Position numbers and translations under genes: made by a program. The notes under the pieces were generated by a model, which did not search any database, had not been told where the DNA came from, and worked only from the letters and a program-made list of their open reading frames with translations. Shown here in pieces: positions 1-24,889 of a DNA stretch of 64,000 nt. How positions within the stretch are numbered: position 1 is the stretch's first letter; each line of letters starts with the position of its first letter. Location of the stretch: contig CM024188.1 in the NCBI GenBank assembly GCA_013433145.1, positions 372,001-436,000 on the forward strand, given 5' to 3'. The DNA is from Ascaris suum. Its lineage: Eukaryota > Nematoda > Chromadorea > Rhabditida > Ascarididae.

Positions 1-13606
<13,606 letters not shown>

Positions 13607-13612
13607 TTTATT
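13607..13612 (-). terminator. AATAAA poly(A) signal
   Basis: On the minus strand AATAAA begins five bases after the TAG that closes the terminal exon of the gene ending at 13617. The implied 3' UTR is very short, within what nematode genes can show. It supports this stop as the real gene end, though a six-base match alone is weak. Confidence 0.4.
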
Positions 13613-13616
13613 GCTG

Positions 13617-14966
13617 CTATATTCTGGATAATGAAGCAGTGACGCCGGCTTCGTACGACACTTGCGGAGAGTAGGGTCGAGCGTAACCGACACTATCCTT
13701 GACGGCCTCAAAGAGAGCAGTTTTGTTTCCTTCGCCCTCAGGTAGAGACAACCATGATCGTGCAGCTTCTGCGCACTTGCGAGAGAAACGCTGGTCGGAG
13801 GGACACTGAAGAATGCAGACAGACGGCACCTAAGGCAGCCCCAGTGAGAAGGATCTCTTTGGGGGTACGAATGAGTCATGACCTTCACGCAGAAGAAGGA
13901 AGGCTTCGCTAGCGCCGTATCTAGCAATACGCTGTTACAGTCACTGTCTCCAGAGAGGTGACAGTTTTACTCGCATAGGTGAAAGATTGTCTGGAAGCAC
14001 ACTCTGCAGGAGGTCGTAGAATAAGCAATGACACTGTGGTCATGTGTACATTTTGACAAGATCTTAACGGTTACTGCATGCTGTAGCGGCAACCGCTGCA
14101 ATAGCGGTGACAGCCTTCCCATCCACGCTTCTCCTCCATCTGAGCAGTGGTCCGCATGAATCCGTAAAGCAGCGACTACCTCCTCCCACATATTCCACTC
14201 AGTGGAGAAAGATGGAATGGGGACAGCAGGCTGTGCGCAGAAGCAGGCTAGAAATTGGATATGTTTGCTTTTGTGGACCACTGGATGTATATTGTTCTTC
14301 ACCTGATCCACTCCTCGTCTCTTCATTAGTGCGTTCTCGCGTTCCAATGAAGGAAGCGCATCATTGCTGAAAATGTACCTTAGGAGATAAGGGACGGTGG
14401 CATAATTATATTATCACCTCTCTTTCTGAATTAACTCATTATGCAAGCTTGGAAAAATTGCTGTGCATCTGATCCTCGTAAGGATTGTCTGAAGTGCCCT
14501 TTTTGAACCCCACATCAAATCCTGCAATGTTTGAGGCTTTGGGAAAATCTTATTCTCGCATAGAATCTTCTTAACCACGTCTTCAATTTTCCTAGAATCG
14601 TTTTTCCCAGGATTCCCAAAATATCGTTTTCCGTATTTTTATTGTGCACACCGTTTATTCCAGTTTTGCCCATACATCATCGTTTTGCGTATTTTCCATT
14701 TTCTGCACCTTTGGTTTTATAGTAAATTGCTGCTTCAGTGAACTTGGTGTTCGAAAACAGCTAGTTATAGACTAAATGACCACTTGTGGCAAGTTTTGGT
14801 TCAGAAGTCGTTAGTACAACACTCGAATGTCCGGGAAATTTCTTCGTGATCGACATTTAAAATCTTCACTGAGAGATGCGCTTTTCTTAAAGAGCAAATC
14901 TTTGCAAGGAACTGCATCATTGACCATGAGCAGCGTAGGCAAATCCACATGCATTCCATTTCGTTT
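13617..14966 (-). CDS. unidentified protein, C-terminal five exons
   Basis: Five minus-strand exons fit together in one frame: 14966-14823, 14521-14418, 14366-14303, 14230-14075 and 13805-13617. Together they make 657 nt, 218 residues plus TAG. Every intron is GT..AG with compatible phases (0, 2, 0, 0), and two are short (51 and 72 nt), as is usual in nematodes. Acceptors include ACATTTTCAG, AAACATTGCAG and CATTCTTCAG. The peptide is soluble and helix-rich, with a basic serine patch (KKSASLSEDFK), a segment WEEVVAALRIHADHC, a Leu-rich stretch LSPLLQRLPLQHA, and the end VTASLSRI. Third-position codon choice looks coding. I do not recognise the family; the alternating helices would fit a HEAT/ARM-like or large scaffold protein, but that is a guess. 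The 5' part is missing and should lie above 14966. The first exon uses a weak donor (GTGTTG) and is the least certain. Confidence 0.55.
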
Positions 14967-16269
14967 CTAGTCGAAAAAAGAAAAGTCGTTGAAATGGAGG
15001 CTTCCTTCAATACCTTGAGCGGCTGATCGCTTACTCCACAAATCTGCGTTTATTAATTTGCGATCATGCATCATGTCTCTGTCTTCTCAGCGTCAGACGT
15101 TACTTCACATCGTAGTACTTAAAATCGTTGGTTTTTATTGCAGAAGTGCAACTTGAAGACGAAACGAGACATACTCGAGCCTGCCCTTGCAAGATCACTG
15201 CGGTATGTTTGGCAATGGTTTTATTTTTATTTCAATTTATTTGCTTGTGTTCAAGATCGTTGCCTTTGATGCATTTTTTTTTTTTGAAACTGAGGAAGCC
15301 TCAGGTGACAGTGGAATCCTGCAGTAACTTTTATGGATCCTTCAGCGACAAATCTCATCATTTCATAAGTTTCACCGCTTGTATGGTTTTCTTCGGATGA
15401 GGTAAGCTAACTCTTTCGAAACGCTTCATCCTTTAATACAACAATGATACCGTGTGTTGACGAGTGATCTATTACGATCAGATGAGCTCTTGCAATCTTT
15501 GGGATCGTGGTCATCTTCAATTTGTGTAACAAGTTATTCTGTTAAAACTTGTGTTGACCTTCCTCCATGTGGACTATGGTTTACCTTAGGGGCCGTAGCC
15601 GAGGACCTGAATATACTGCGGCCTTGCTCGGTAATCAGTGTGCGCTTCTTGTCGTCTCGTGGTGTTGTTGCTAGTAATTAATGAGCTCGTTGATTCGGTG
15701 AGGTTCTTCACACGTTAGAGCGGTCGCAATTGGTGATCAGGTCGAGCTTCGTTTCATAAAACACGGTCGCTGTGTATTCGACGGTCTCACTATATTCTTG
15801 TAACGGTCGCGGTGTATTCTTATGGTCTTCTTGGTCGAAAGGTAGGAATTTCGAGCTCGGGCGGAATCGCCGACACGGTGTAAGTTACGAAGCGTACTGC
15901 ATGAGTCCTTATTCGTGCGCACTAAAGGAGTGGGGAGTGGGTGAGTTCAGGCGAGACACTGAAGAGGAAAGGAGAGCACTATCTTGCTGCGCTTGGTGGT
16001 TCCTTTTAGAGTAGTAAGTGTGTTGGAAGCTGCACGATTTTCAAAGGGTCAACAGGTATGGTGCGGGGCACCAATAACTGCCCATAGAACACTTGATCCC
16101 TGAGAAGATTCATGGGATACGTGGATCCTTCAGTTCAGAAGGCATTTGCAAATGAACTTTGTGACTCTAACCTAAAATGAAGTTGCCTGATTGCACCTCT
16201 GCCGCCGACAGCATTTAACCAGTTGGGAAGAATGTTCTACCAGAGATATGTTAAGACTTTGAATATGAG
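14967..16269. other. uncertain region between minus gene and retroelement
   Basis: Should contain upstream exons of the minus-strand gene, but I could not place any. On the + strand two short exon-like segments have good splice sites (15144-15202 with TTTATTGCAG and a GTATGT donor; 15346-15401 with GATCCTTCAG and a GTAAGC donor). They join in frame but lead nowhere recognisable. From about 15440 the sequence turns GC-richer, and 15690-15735 resembles part of the gypsy element downstream, so some of it may be retroelement debris. Confidence 0.35.
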
Positions 16270-17900
16270 GACTGTGTGTCAAAACTACAGGACTTATTTC
16301 AAGCCGGATTATTCCGTCTCGTAGCGTTCGAAATTCTTCCAAATGAAACAGCTAGGCGGTCAGGCGCCGAAGGAATTCGCAAGCACGCTAAGAAATGCAA
16401 CAGCACAATGCAATTTTGTTTCCTTCAACAAGAAGCTACCTTGACAATGCAGTTCGTAAACGCTAGGCAACGAACGCTTGAAGAAAAGGCTCCACACTAA
16501 AGAGAGTTTTGGTCTAAACGAGGGAGTGAACGGACTCGAAATTGAGGAGGAGGTGTTCAGAACACTGTTGAGGGAAAGATGGTCAGTGGTGAAGTGCATG
16601 AAGTGCGGGCACAGAAGAGAGGAGAGTTAAAAGGGACGTGCCACTGTTGTGGCTGGTCGGTTATTTCGCTCAGGAGTGTAAGTTTCAAAAGGCGAAGTGT
16701 TTTAGATGTGGCAAGAGGGGTCACATACCTAAAATGTGCAGAAATTCAGGCAAGGGAAAATTTACCGAAATGAATACAGATCGGGTGACCTACACTCTAT
16801 GCGCGTTGATAGTGTTTATGTAGTGAAGGAGGAGTCCCCTCCATACAACGTCAGTCTTAAAGTCAATGGCAAACCCACTCAAATGCAGCTGGATATTGGG
16901 CCCTTTGTCACCATAATAAAACGACAGTGCTGGAATAGCATCGGTTACCCGAAGCTCGGAAGCCATCCGTGACTTTACGAAGCTACGCGGCGCATATTGT
17001 TCGCCTAAAGCGGGAGACAATGGCTGCAGTTGAATGCAGGAGTGGCAAAAAAATTTTGATACTGCGTATCGCCGTGGACAGGACAACCAATTCTTGGGAA
17101 AGGTTGGATCCCATGCGTTCACGAGGGCTGAATGCGTTCAGTTCAGTTCGACGATCCGTGCTGCTGTAAGTACACTGAAGTCAAACAAGAATTTGGAAGA
17201 TTTGTATGCTAAATACTCGAATGTATTCAAAAGTGAATTGGAGCACTGTAAAAAGGTCCTGACTCATGTGGAACTCAGTCACACCATCACCCCTCGCGTT
17301 TGCCATGCAAGGTCCGGTTGACAGCGGATACTCATTATGTGGATAAGGGTCTTCTAAACCCGATTCAGCGCTCTGTATGGGCTGCTCCCGCCGTGACAGC
17401 AAAGAAAGCGAATAGTAAAATTCGTGTCTGTGTTGATTTTTCCACGGGTTTGAAAGAGCCTCTTTTGACTTATATCTGTGGTTGATTTATATCCGACAAC
17501 AGCCCGAGGACTTGCACCAGGCATTCCAGAGAGAGGTGAAATTTTTTAATTTGGATGTCCCGGAGGTCTGCTCACACGTCAAGGCAGATGATAACTAGAA
17601 GGAACTGCCAGTAATAAAAACGCACAAAGGATTGTCCCGTTATAATCGTTTGCCATTTGGCGTGACGTAGCACCAGGGGTTTTTCAGAAATTTAGGGACA
17701 CCATGCTGGCAGGTGTCCTACAGCTGACGGCATGTTTGGATGATATTATTCTGACTGGGAAGAATGAGGCGGAACAACCGGCAACACTGAACAAAGTGCT
17801 AGGGCAACTAAGGGACTTAGGTTTCTGCATTCCCGAGCAAAACGAACTCGTTTGTCCGGTGAGGTTCTTCATACACCAGAGCGGTAGCACGGGATGCTCA
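16270..17900 (+). mobile_element. decayed Ty3/gypsy retrotransposon (gag-pol remnant)
   Basis: Reading the + strand with several frame changes gives the order of a Ty3/gypsy gag-pol. A Gag-like stretch lies at about 16276-16500. Two retroviral zinc knuckles follow: a frameshifted one near 16639 (CHCC start, His replaced by Tyr) and an intact C-x2-C-x4-H-x4-C one at 16698-16739. An aspartic-protease segment at 16892-16903 reads DIGP instead of DTGA. Reverse transcriptase blocks follow: KKANSKIRVCVDFSTGL (from 17403), YNRLPFGV (17641-17664) and LDDI (17736). Recognisable similarity stops near 17890, with no RNase H or integrase and no LTR pair that I can see. Multiple frameshifts and stops make it an inactive, 3'-truncated copy. 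Confidence 0.85.
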
Positions 17901-20900
17901 AATACCAACCACTTGATGAGAAATGCTCTCTTTTTCCATAAAAAAATTAAGCTATGCCTTTTAATGAGGTCAATGATCACATTAATGTTATCAAAAAACG
18001 TGATGATAAGATTTCGTAATACAAGATTGCATAAATTATGGGCGCCTTTAAGCAAATATATGTACAGTGGAAAGCTGAGGGACGTTCTTTTACTTGTTTT
18101 CCCACTTCTGAATATTTCTGGGTATCTGGAAATACTAAAGAAGACTATTTACGGTAGGCGACGTTTATGATAGAAAGTGCCTACACATATAACGGCCATT
18201 GGTGCCCATGGATGCAATGAAACATGAGCGATGAGCCGTAGTGTGAACGTTGCTTGAATTCTTGTTGTTGTATAATCTTGTTTTTGGATGGAGCGCTTTC
18301 ACAACATTGAACGCCTTTCACTTTCTCATTCTTCAACCATTAGAAGCAGTTTTGTTACAAACAAGTTCTCTTTTCTTCGTCTTTTTGTTCATTTCTCCAG
18401 TGCAATGTACTATTGTAAATAGCGCCCTTGTTTCACAGTCACCATCTAGCGCCTCTTCACAACGAACAATGCAGGTGTTTTGTGTTCACCATCTCTCCTT
18501 CTCAGGTAGTGCAATCGCTCCACATTCTCTCATTCGACCTAGTGTGATGTGTGGCGGCTATGTTTTTGTTTTTTAATCGCATTCATTGGTGCATAAATCA
18601 TACTGTCGTGCACCGTTGATCGAGTATCCGTTTTTATCGAACACAAAAATATATCATCAGACTGCTCACTTACGCCTTCAACTCTCCATTGCTTATTTAG
18701 TGATAAAAAGTAAATGGAATTCTCAGTGGTGATTTATAAATTTTCATCAAAATGCAACTGTCCTAATTTCTTGCAAATGGATACATTTTTAGCTTAGTTA
18801 CCAATGATACATTCTCGTGCTCCATTCGCTTTCCTCAATCGCTTACCTCGTTCACGAGAACAAAACAAAGAGAAAAGGAAAGTTTCTTCTGATCGAACAA
18901 TTCCTGTCCATTGATAAGGTGTCAAGGCATCACATCATGAAGTAAACAGTAATGAAAATCAAATGTTAGAAGATATTTTCGTCTGTATAGCTCCATCGAA
19001 GACAGTATTTTCTCTGGTGGCTTGGGTTCAGTTCTGCTGTTGTTGAAGCGTGTCGCAACTTCTATTCAAAAAATCAGCTGCAATTACTGACCTTTCTTAT
19101 TTGGATGTATATGCGCCGTTTTGCACCGCTAGTTGGAACCTCAGTCTGTTAACCTGCTGACAAATTCGTGGGAATGCGTCAGCGTGCATTCGTGCAACAA
19201 AGTTTTGAAACGAACGAGGTCGATGATAAAGCGAAGAAAACGGCCAACTACGCATGGAAAGGGAAATAAGAATGCATTTAGGCAATATTACGTTGTTAGT
19301 GGTAGGAGCGCAGCCTATCCGGCAATAATAAGTGATATGGGTTGATCGCGGTCAGAGGTCAAGGCCCGCCAATGGTTGACGCTCGAAACTATTGAGACAA
19401 GCGAAGACCTGCATTTCGTTGCGATGCGCCCTTTATCGTTTTAGCAGTCGCCTTTCCTCTGTTGTTTTGTGCAGCGCATCACACCGTAACATTTAGCAAG
19501 CACATTCTTTTCATTAACGTTGCTTGTAATTCGCTAGAAGTTGGGCTACTTCCTACCCTCCACTTCACTTTTCCGCACATTTTTCTGGCCTGATGTAGCT
19601 CTTCGTTCAGTAGTAGTATAGTCAGCGCTAACAACACTTTGGATGTGCCGCAAAAGCAATTTCGCTGTTGTTCTACATCAGCTCTCTAAGCGAGCGTTTT
19701 TACCACTATCATGGAGCACGTCATAAAGTTGAGGATAGAATTTAGGAATCAACTCGTATATTTTTTTTTAAACTGAGTACAGTTTCAATCGATTGATTGC
19801 CACATACAGTTTGTTTACTGTTAGCATAAAATGTATAGGCCAGTTGCTTCACTAAAAAGGGTGTAGTGTAGCAAATCTGAACAATATAAATCTCGCTTCG
19901 AAAGGGTCGGAAATTCCAACGTTCTTCTTTGAATTGCTGCATTAAACTTTGTCGCGATCTTGCATGCCCAAGTTGTCATAGTGTTGAAGATAGCTGGTTC
20001 ATGGTGTACGAAACGCAAGTTTTTTGTGCACTTAGAATTTGTTAACGCAATATGTACAATCGAACTGTCGATATATCCGTCCATAGTGGAAAATAGAATG
20101 GCACGGTAAAAATTTTCACAAGAGATGCAATGATTTCCTAGGAATAATGGGTTTCGCTCGTTTGAATGGAGTTCCCTGATTACTCAGACATCACAGCGCT
20201 TTAAATTTGCGTAATTTTTTTTGTATCAAAAGAAGACATAAAACATCCAGCACATCACCTTGCGTCCGCGATACGAGAGTGCCTTTTTTCTTGCTGAACT
20301 CTTTCACACGTGTCAAATAATATAAAAGAATGCAAAATAAGCTTCTATTTTACAGGTTTTCCTACACTAATTATAAAAAGCAAGCTAAACAAATCTAGTA
20401 CACATTTTTCAACGAAGGCTAACGTTTTAGGTGCCCTTCGACAGTGTCATCTGTAGACTATCGCGATGAATGCTTATTGCATTCTTTATTTCGTTCTCGT
20501 AATGGCAACCAAAGATACTTTTTCTATTGGCCACCAAGCGAAGGCCTTCCCTTAGTTACTCGCACCAGCCGACAGCGAATTTGGTCATTCCTCATTGGTC
20601 GAAATTTTCGGTGAAAACCAATCGCCTGTAACTTATGAGACAACGCTATTCTATCGCTCTCATCGCTTGCTCGGTCGCTGAGTACTGTATTATCGCACCT
20701 TGAAGGCGGTGAATGAGTTATTTAAACGTGAACGGTATAATTGGAAAGTACAGTGCAGTCCTCGCATAATCATCCTGAGTGAATGCTTTTTATTGTAGTG
20801 AAATCTTCAATTGCGTGCTTTCGAAGGTGTAAGTTCATCCAAAGGTGCGAAAAAAAACCGTTAAGATCTATCACTTAATCGTTAATAAGCGAAAGTTTAT

Positions 20901-23900
20901 GCGTGCGATGCTGGCTGGATTTTATGGTGTAAGGGTTCCTTTGCAGTAATTCGCTTTGATCGCTTTCATTTATACAACTGACGGCTTATGACCACGTAGA
21001 AAAACCTTCAGCAATTGGATGAAGTGATAATTCACCGAAATATTCAATATTCGCGTAATTGTGGCAAAGCTATTGCGGTGTTTGATAATAGTTTAGCTTT
21101 GAGGATACAGCTCCGTTACATAGGGCAAATATCGAACTTTCCAAGGAAGGTTATTCTCACGAAAGTGGAATGATTACTGCTTTTTACCGAACGCAAGGTC
21201 GAGGTGAAGAATAAACTCTGTCCCGAAACAGCGAGACTTTTCAAGAATATGCAGAGCGTCGTGTTCGTTCGCGCCTAAGTGGAACTTGCCATAAGTTCCG
21301 CAAATACATTCATTTTAGAAACTTGTCTCTGCGACCGTTTATCTCACTGGATCTGGCGAATTTAACTTCGTAGCCACTAAGCAGATGCTTTCATTCTCTA
21401 ACCGTGTTTATTGGTGCTTTTGGGTTTCTCCTGTTCACAAATCACGTTAATCGTTAACGTACGAATGCAATTTAAAAAATTGGCGCCACTTTCCTTGGAG
21501 TTCGTGCCTCGTATGTCCACAATGAAGAATTTCTTCTGGTGTCTACTGTGTAATGGAAGGTAAGGCGCCTTTGTTTCCGCTCTCAGAAGTCCCAAACACC
21601 AATTGAAGCCCTTCTTAAAGGTGGCAGAATTTCTTTGTGATGAATGAGAGTGATTTCAGAAGCGTTGCTCTCTGGTCACTGAATCTTTGATGCGGAATCA
21701 CTGCAAGTTGCTCTGCTTTATCTTTCATCTCTTAAAATAAACAAGAATTTTCTTAGTAGAATTGAATTGCATACGTTGCGATAGGATGGGGAAAAGGGTG
21801 TAGTTAAGGATGGTGCGTGCTTGGTGGCGAGTGACGGCGGCACTGAAAGCCAATAAATGGAGCTTATTATTTTCGAGAGCGTTGAGAGCATAGACAATGA
21901 GTTTGATGTTGTGCGGGGATAGAAGCCCTCATGTGCATTAGTTGTCGCCCTCGGGGCGAGATCCACATCCAATCTCATCTGCGTCCCGCCCGCAATCTCA
22001 TTTCATTCTTCTCTAATCATACGCTTCACTCATTTTACTTTCCATGCTTCACCGCTGCGTTTTGTTTGCAACTTTATGCTTCATTCTTCATTTAATACCT
22101 TTTCCGAGATATCGTTTCTACTCCAATAAATTCACTCTTGTGGAATCGTGGCGAACTTTGTTGTATTGCTGTCGTCAGAATACTAAATCTGGAGGCATCT
22201 ACTGTCATCACTGAAAATTTAACATTTAGCTCTAACATTCTTAGAGGAATTTGGTTGTAACTCAGCTTTCGAGGAGTCCCTTACAGTTGGCTACCACCGT
22301 GACTCCTTTGTTTTCACACTTGCCACACTCAAACTTATAGGAGCTCTGATGGAAAGTTTCGCAGAAATCGTCCAAGTCGCGATATTTATCTCATTTCCTT
22401 AGTATTTTTTTAAATTCAAGTTTGAAGGTAATTATGTAAAATATTTCTTTAAAACTCATTAGGAAATTCTTTCCAGTGCCTTCCTTGCAATATGTTCATG
22501 CATCGGAATATCGACTCCGAAGCTTGATTTAGAGCGTTTTCCTCGAAACTACCTACGCCAATTGCACGCATGTTTTGAAGGCCGTACGAGGAGCGCAATT
22601 CTTTCACTACAACTCAAATTCCTATTTCGATGGATTTGGTTTTGATAAAGATAGTAGGTTCGTCGACAGCAGAATTTAAGAATAAGACGGAAAACTAAAT
22701 TTGAAGCATTTATGCTCATTCTAGCGACTTTAGAAGAACACAACATTGCAGAATAGATGAAAGAATACGCTCGATTGCTTGGTAAGAAATTACTCATATG
22801 ATTTAGGCAGGATGAAGCATAATAGGATTTTATCGGTTTCATCATTTTCGAAGTTAAAATGTTGTTGTTAGAATTCTTACTGCAGCCAGCCCCCAGTCTA
22901 TTCTGTAGTTGTAGTAACAGAAGAACGCGAAAGATATACTGAAAATCAACAGAGGAAATAAAAGCACATCAGTGGGCAATGCGCTAAAGTAATATGAATA
23001 GCCAATAAAAAACGAGCTTCGCTTCAATTCGGAACTGAACGCAACAGCAATGCTTTGTGATAACCTTTCCGTAACACTGCATTAAATGACCTGTCCATCA
23101 AGGAATCTTCCTTATTCTTAGAAGTAATCACGAAACATAGGTACCCGGCTGCACAAGACAGCGCTTCAGTACGAAGCCCTGGACCATCGAGTCTCATGAT
23201 TCAGCTGAAAGCACTGCTTAGCAAACACTTTCTTAACTAATTGCATCGTGGCGTTTTTCATCTTGTTTACATCTTGAGCTGTATTTCATGCATCTGAAGC
23301 ATACTGAAGTGTTTCGATTACCGTGTCTTTACTCTTTGCCAAACTGTTTAATTTCCCCTTTTTTTTCCGAAACACAAGTGTAGCACAAGCATTGCGAAGA
23401 TGTGTGGCTGCGTTTACGAACCAGGGGATCCATCTTAGGCATATATGCCATCACTTTAAACAGCAGACTGTACACACTTGTACGCTTCCACTCATGAATT
23501 TCCCAGTCGTGTAAGGGATCACGAATAAAAAATTTTTCCGCTGAAATGCGGATCTCATTATGCAGATTCTGCAAGTGTTTGAGTTTCATTGATTGGTTAC
23601 AGAAGGAGGTGCTCGTCATGCAGCGTGTTAGCTTTCCAGCCCTATCGCTTCCGTTGCTTCTCACAATCTCATACATTATTACAATATTTCAGGCATGCAC
23701 GTGCTTGGCTAGCATCAGTAACTGTTTGCATCATTTGTAGGGATAACTTCTTACGCATGCTCACTGACTCTCCAAAAGTTTAGGAATGCTAAAATATGAT
23801 CAACTAAATTATCAAATGGAGTGAACAATGCAGAAAACTGCGCTGTAGAAGTTTCACCTACGCGGTAAGCGCATACGTGTATTCTTTAGTCATCCGACTA

Positions 23901-24479
23901 ACTGACACACCGATTGACATAACCCGTTTCCACCAGACAAATATAACATCGAGCTATTTTCAAGCATGATGCAGTGCCTTTTCCGGCTCGAAACACAGAC
24001 TGTTATGGTTAAGCTTGACCAATGAATGATTCGAAGTTAGTTTTGAATAAATACCTACTCACACAAAATATTTCTTAATCTCTTTGAGATTTATTGAGTT
24101 TCCTGTAAATTATCGCTAGGATAATAACGAGCGCTTTGGATGAGCAGCAAAGAAAGGATAAATCGGATTCAAAAGCGCATTCAGCACAATCAACAACTCG
24201 TTATGTTCATCACAGCTGCTTGAGGGGTCGAGGGGATATACACTCCTACTCTGCTTTACTTTCGTCCAATTTGTGGTCTTCGATAGTGACGAAATCAACG
24301 TGATGCAAAGGTCTACTGTTGAGCAAGGGGTTCAGCTTGAACGTGCCGCGCTTCTGAACAACGCAAAAACTAAGCGTTCAGCTGAAAATACCCCTAAGCA
24401 ATGGAACATCATCTCTACAGCACTATTCTCTGCTTGATTGGAGGTGGTAGTGGACAGTTAAAACCGGAGGAGTTCGAAA
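17901..24479. other. gene-poor stretch, no supported gene
   Basis: No domain, splice chain or RNA gene that I can support. Three inverted or direct CCAAT motifs lie close together near 20529, 20596 and 20619, within a locally GC-richer stretch that could be a promoter. Short open frames at 21718-21978 (-) and 23329-23676 (-) look composition-wise protein-like but match nothing I know. Confidence 0.4.
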
Positions 24480-24830
24480 CGTGAAGGCAATAACTTGACC
24501 CATTTACTCGTTGCTGCAGAGATCTTGCTTCGAGAGAATATCGATGTAATTTGTATATCTTTGCAACAGTTGGCGAAGGAGGGAAGAAATGTCGGTCTAA
24601 ACATAAATCGGTCTCAAATAAATCGTGCGGTCAAAAGACGCAACATAAGAGATAGTAATATGAGGTGGAGAAAGCATCGAAGAGGTCGAAGATTAGGTTC
24701 ATCTTGGATGATTTCATGCCACGCAAAGACGTAGCAAGAGAGATTTAAACAAGGCAACGAGAGGGCTGGGAAAGTATGTTGAGAAAAAGGAGCGTTGCAA
24801 GAATTCTTCAACTCTACGGTCACATCTGCA
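24480..24830 (+). mobile_element. RTE-type non-LTR retrotransposon fragment, + strand
   Basis: Three + strand frames together give the stretch of an RTE-clade reverse transcriptase just after its catalytic box. They read a degenerate counterpart of ADDIVLI, then LAKEGRNVGLNINRSQ, then GGESIEEVED followed by VHLG (near 24663-24705), then MPRKDVAREI and TRQREGW. The order and spacing are those of nematode RTE elements. In-frame stops and at least two frame changes show it is dead. The fragment is only about 350 bp, is truncated at both ends, and lies in opposite orientation to its neighbour. Confidence 0.7.
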
Positions 24831-24889
24831 GTACATACCCAAGAAACACTTGATCGTAAACCGTAGCAGAAGAGAGAAAGCTCTTAGTG

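Noticed and set aside
24614..24823. 69-residue minus frame overlapping the + strand RTE fragment
   Set aside because: It is the antisense shadow of the recognisable + strand RTE peptide blocks.
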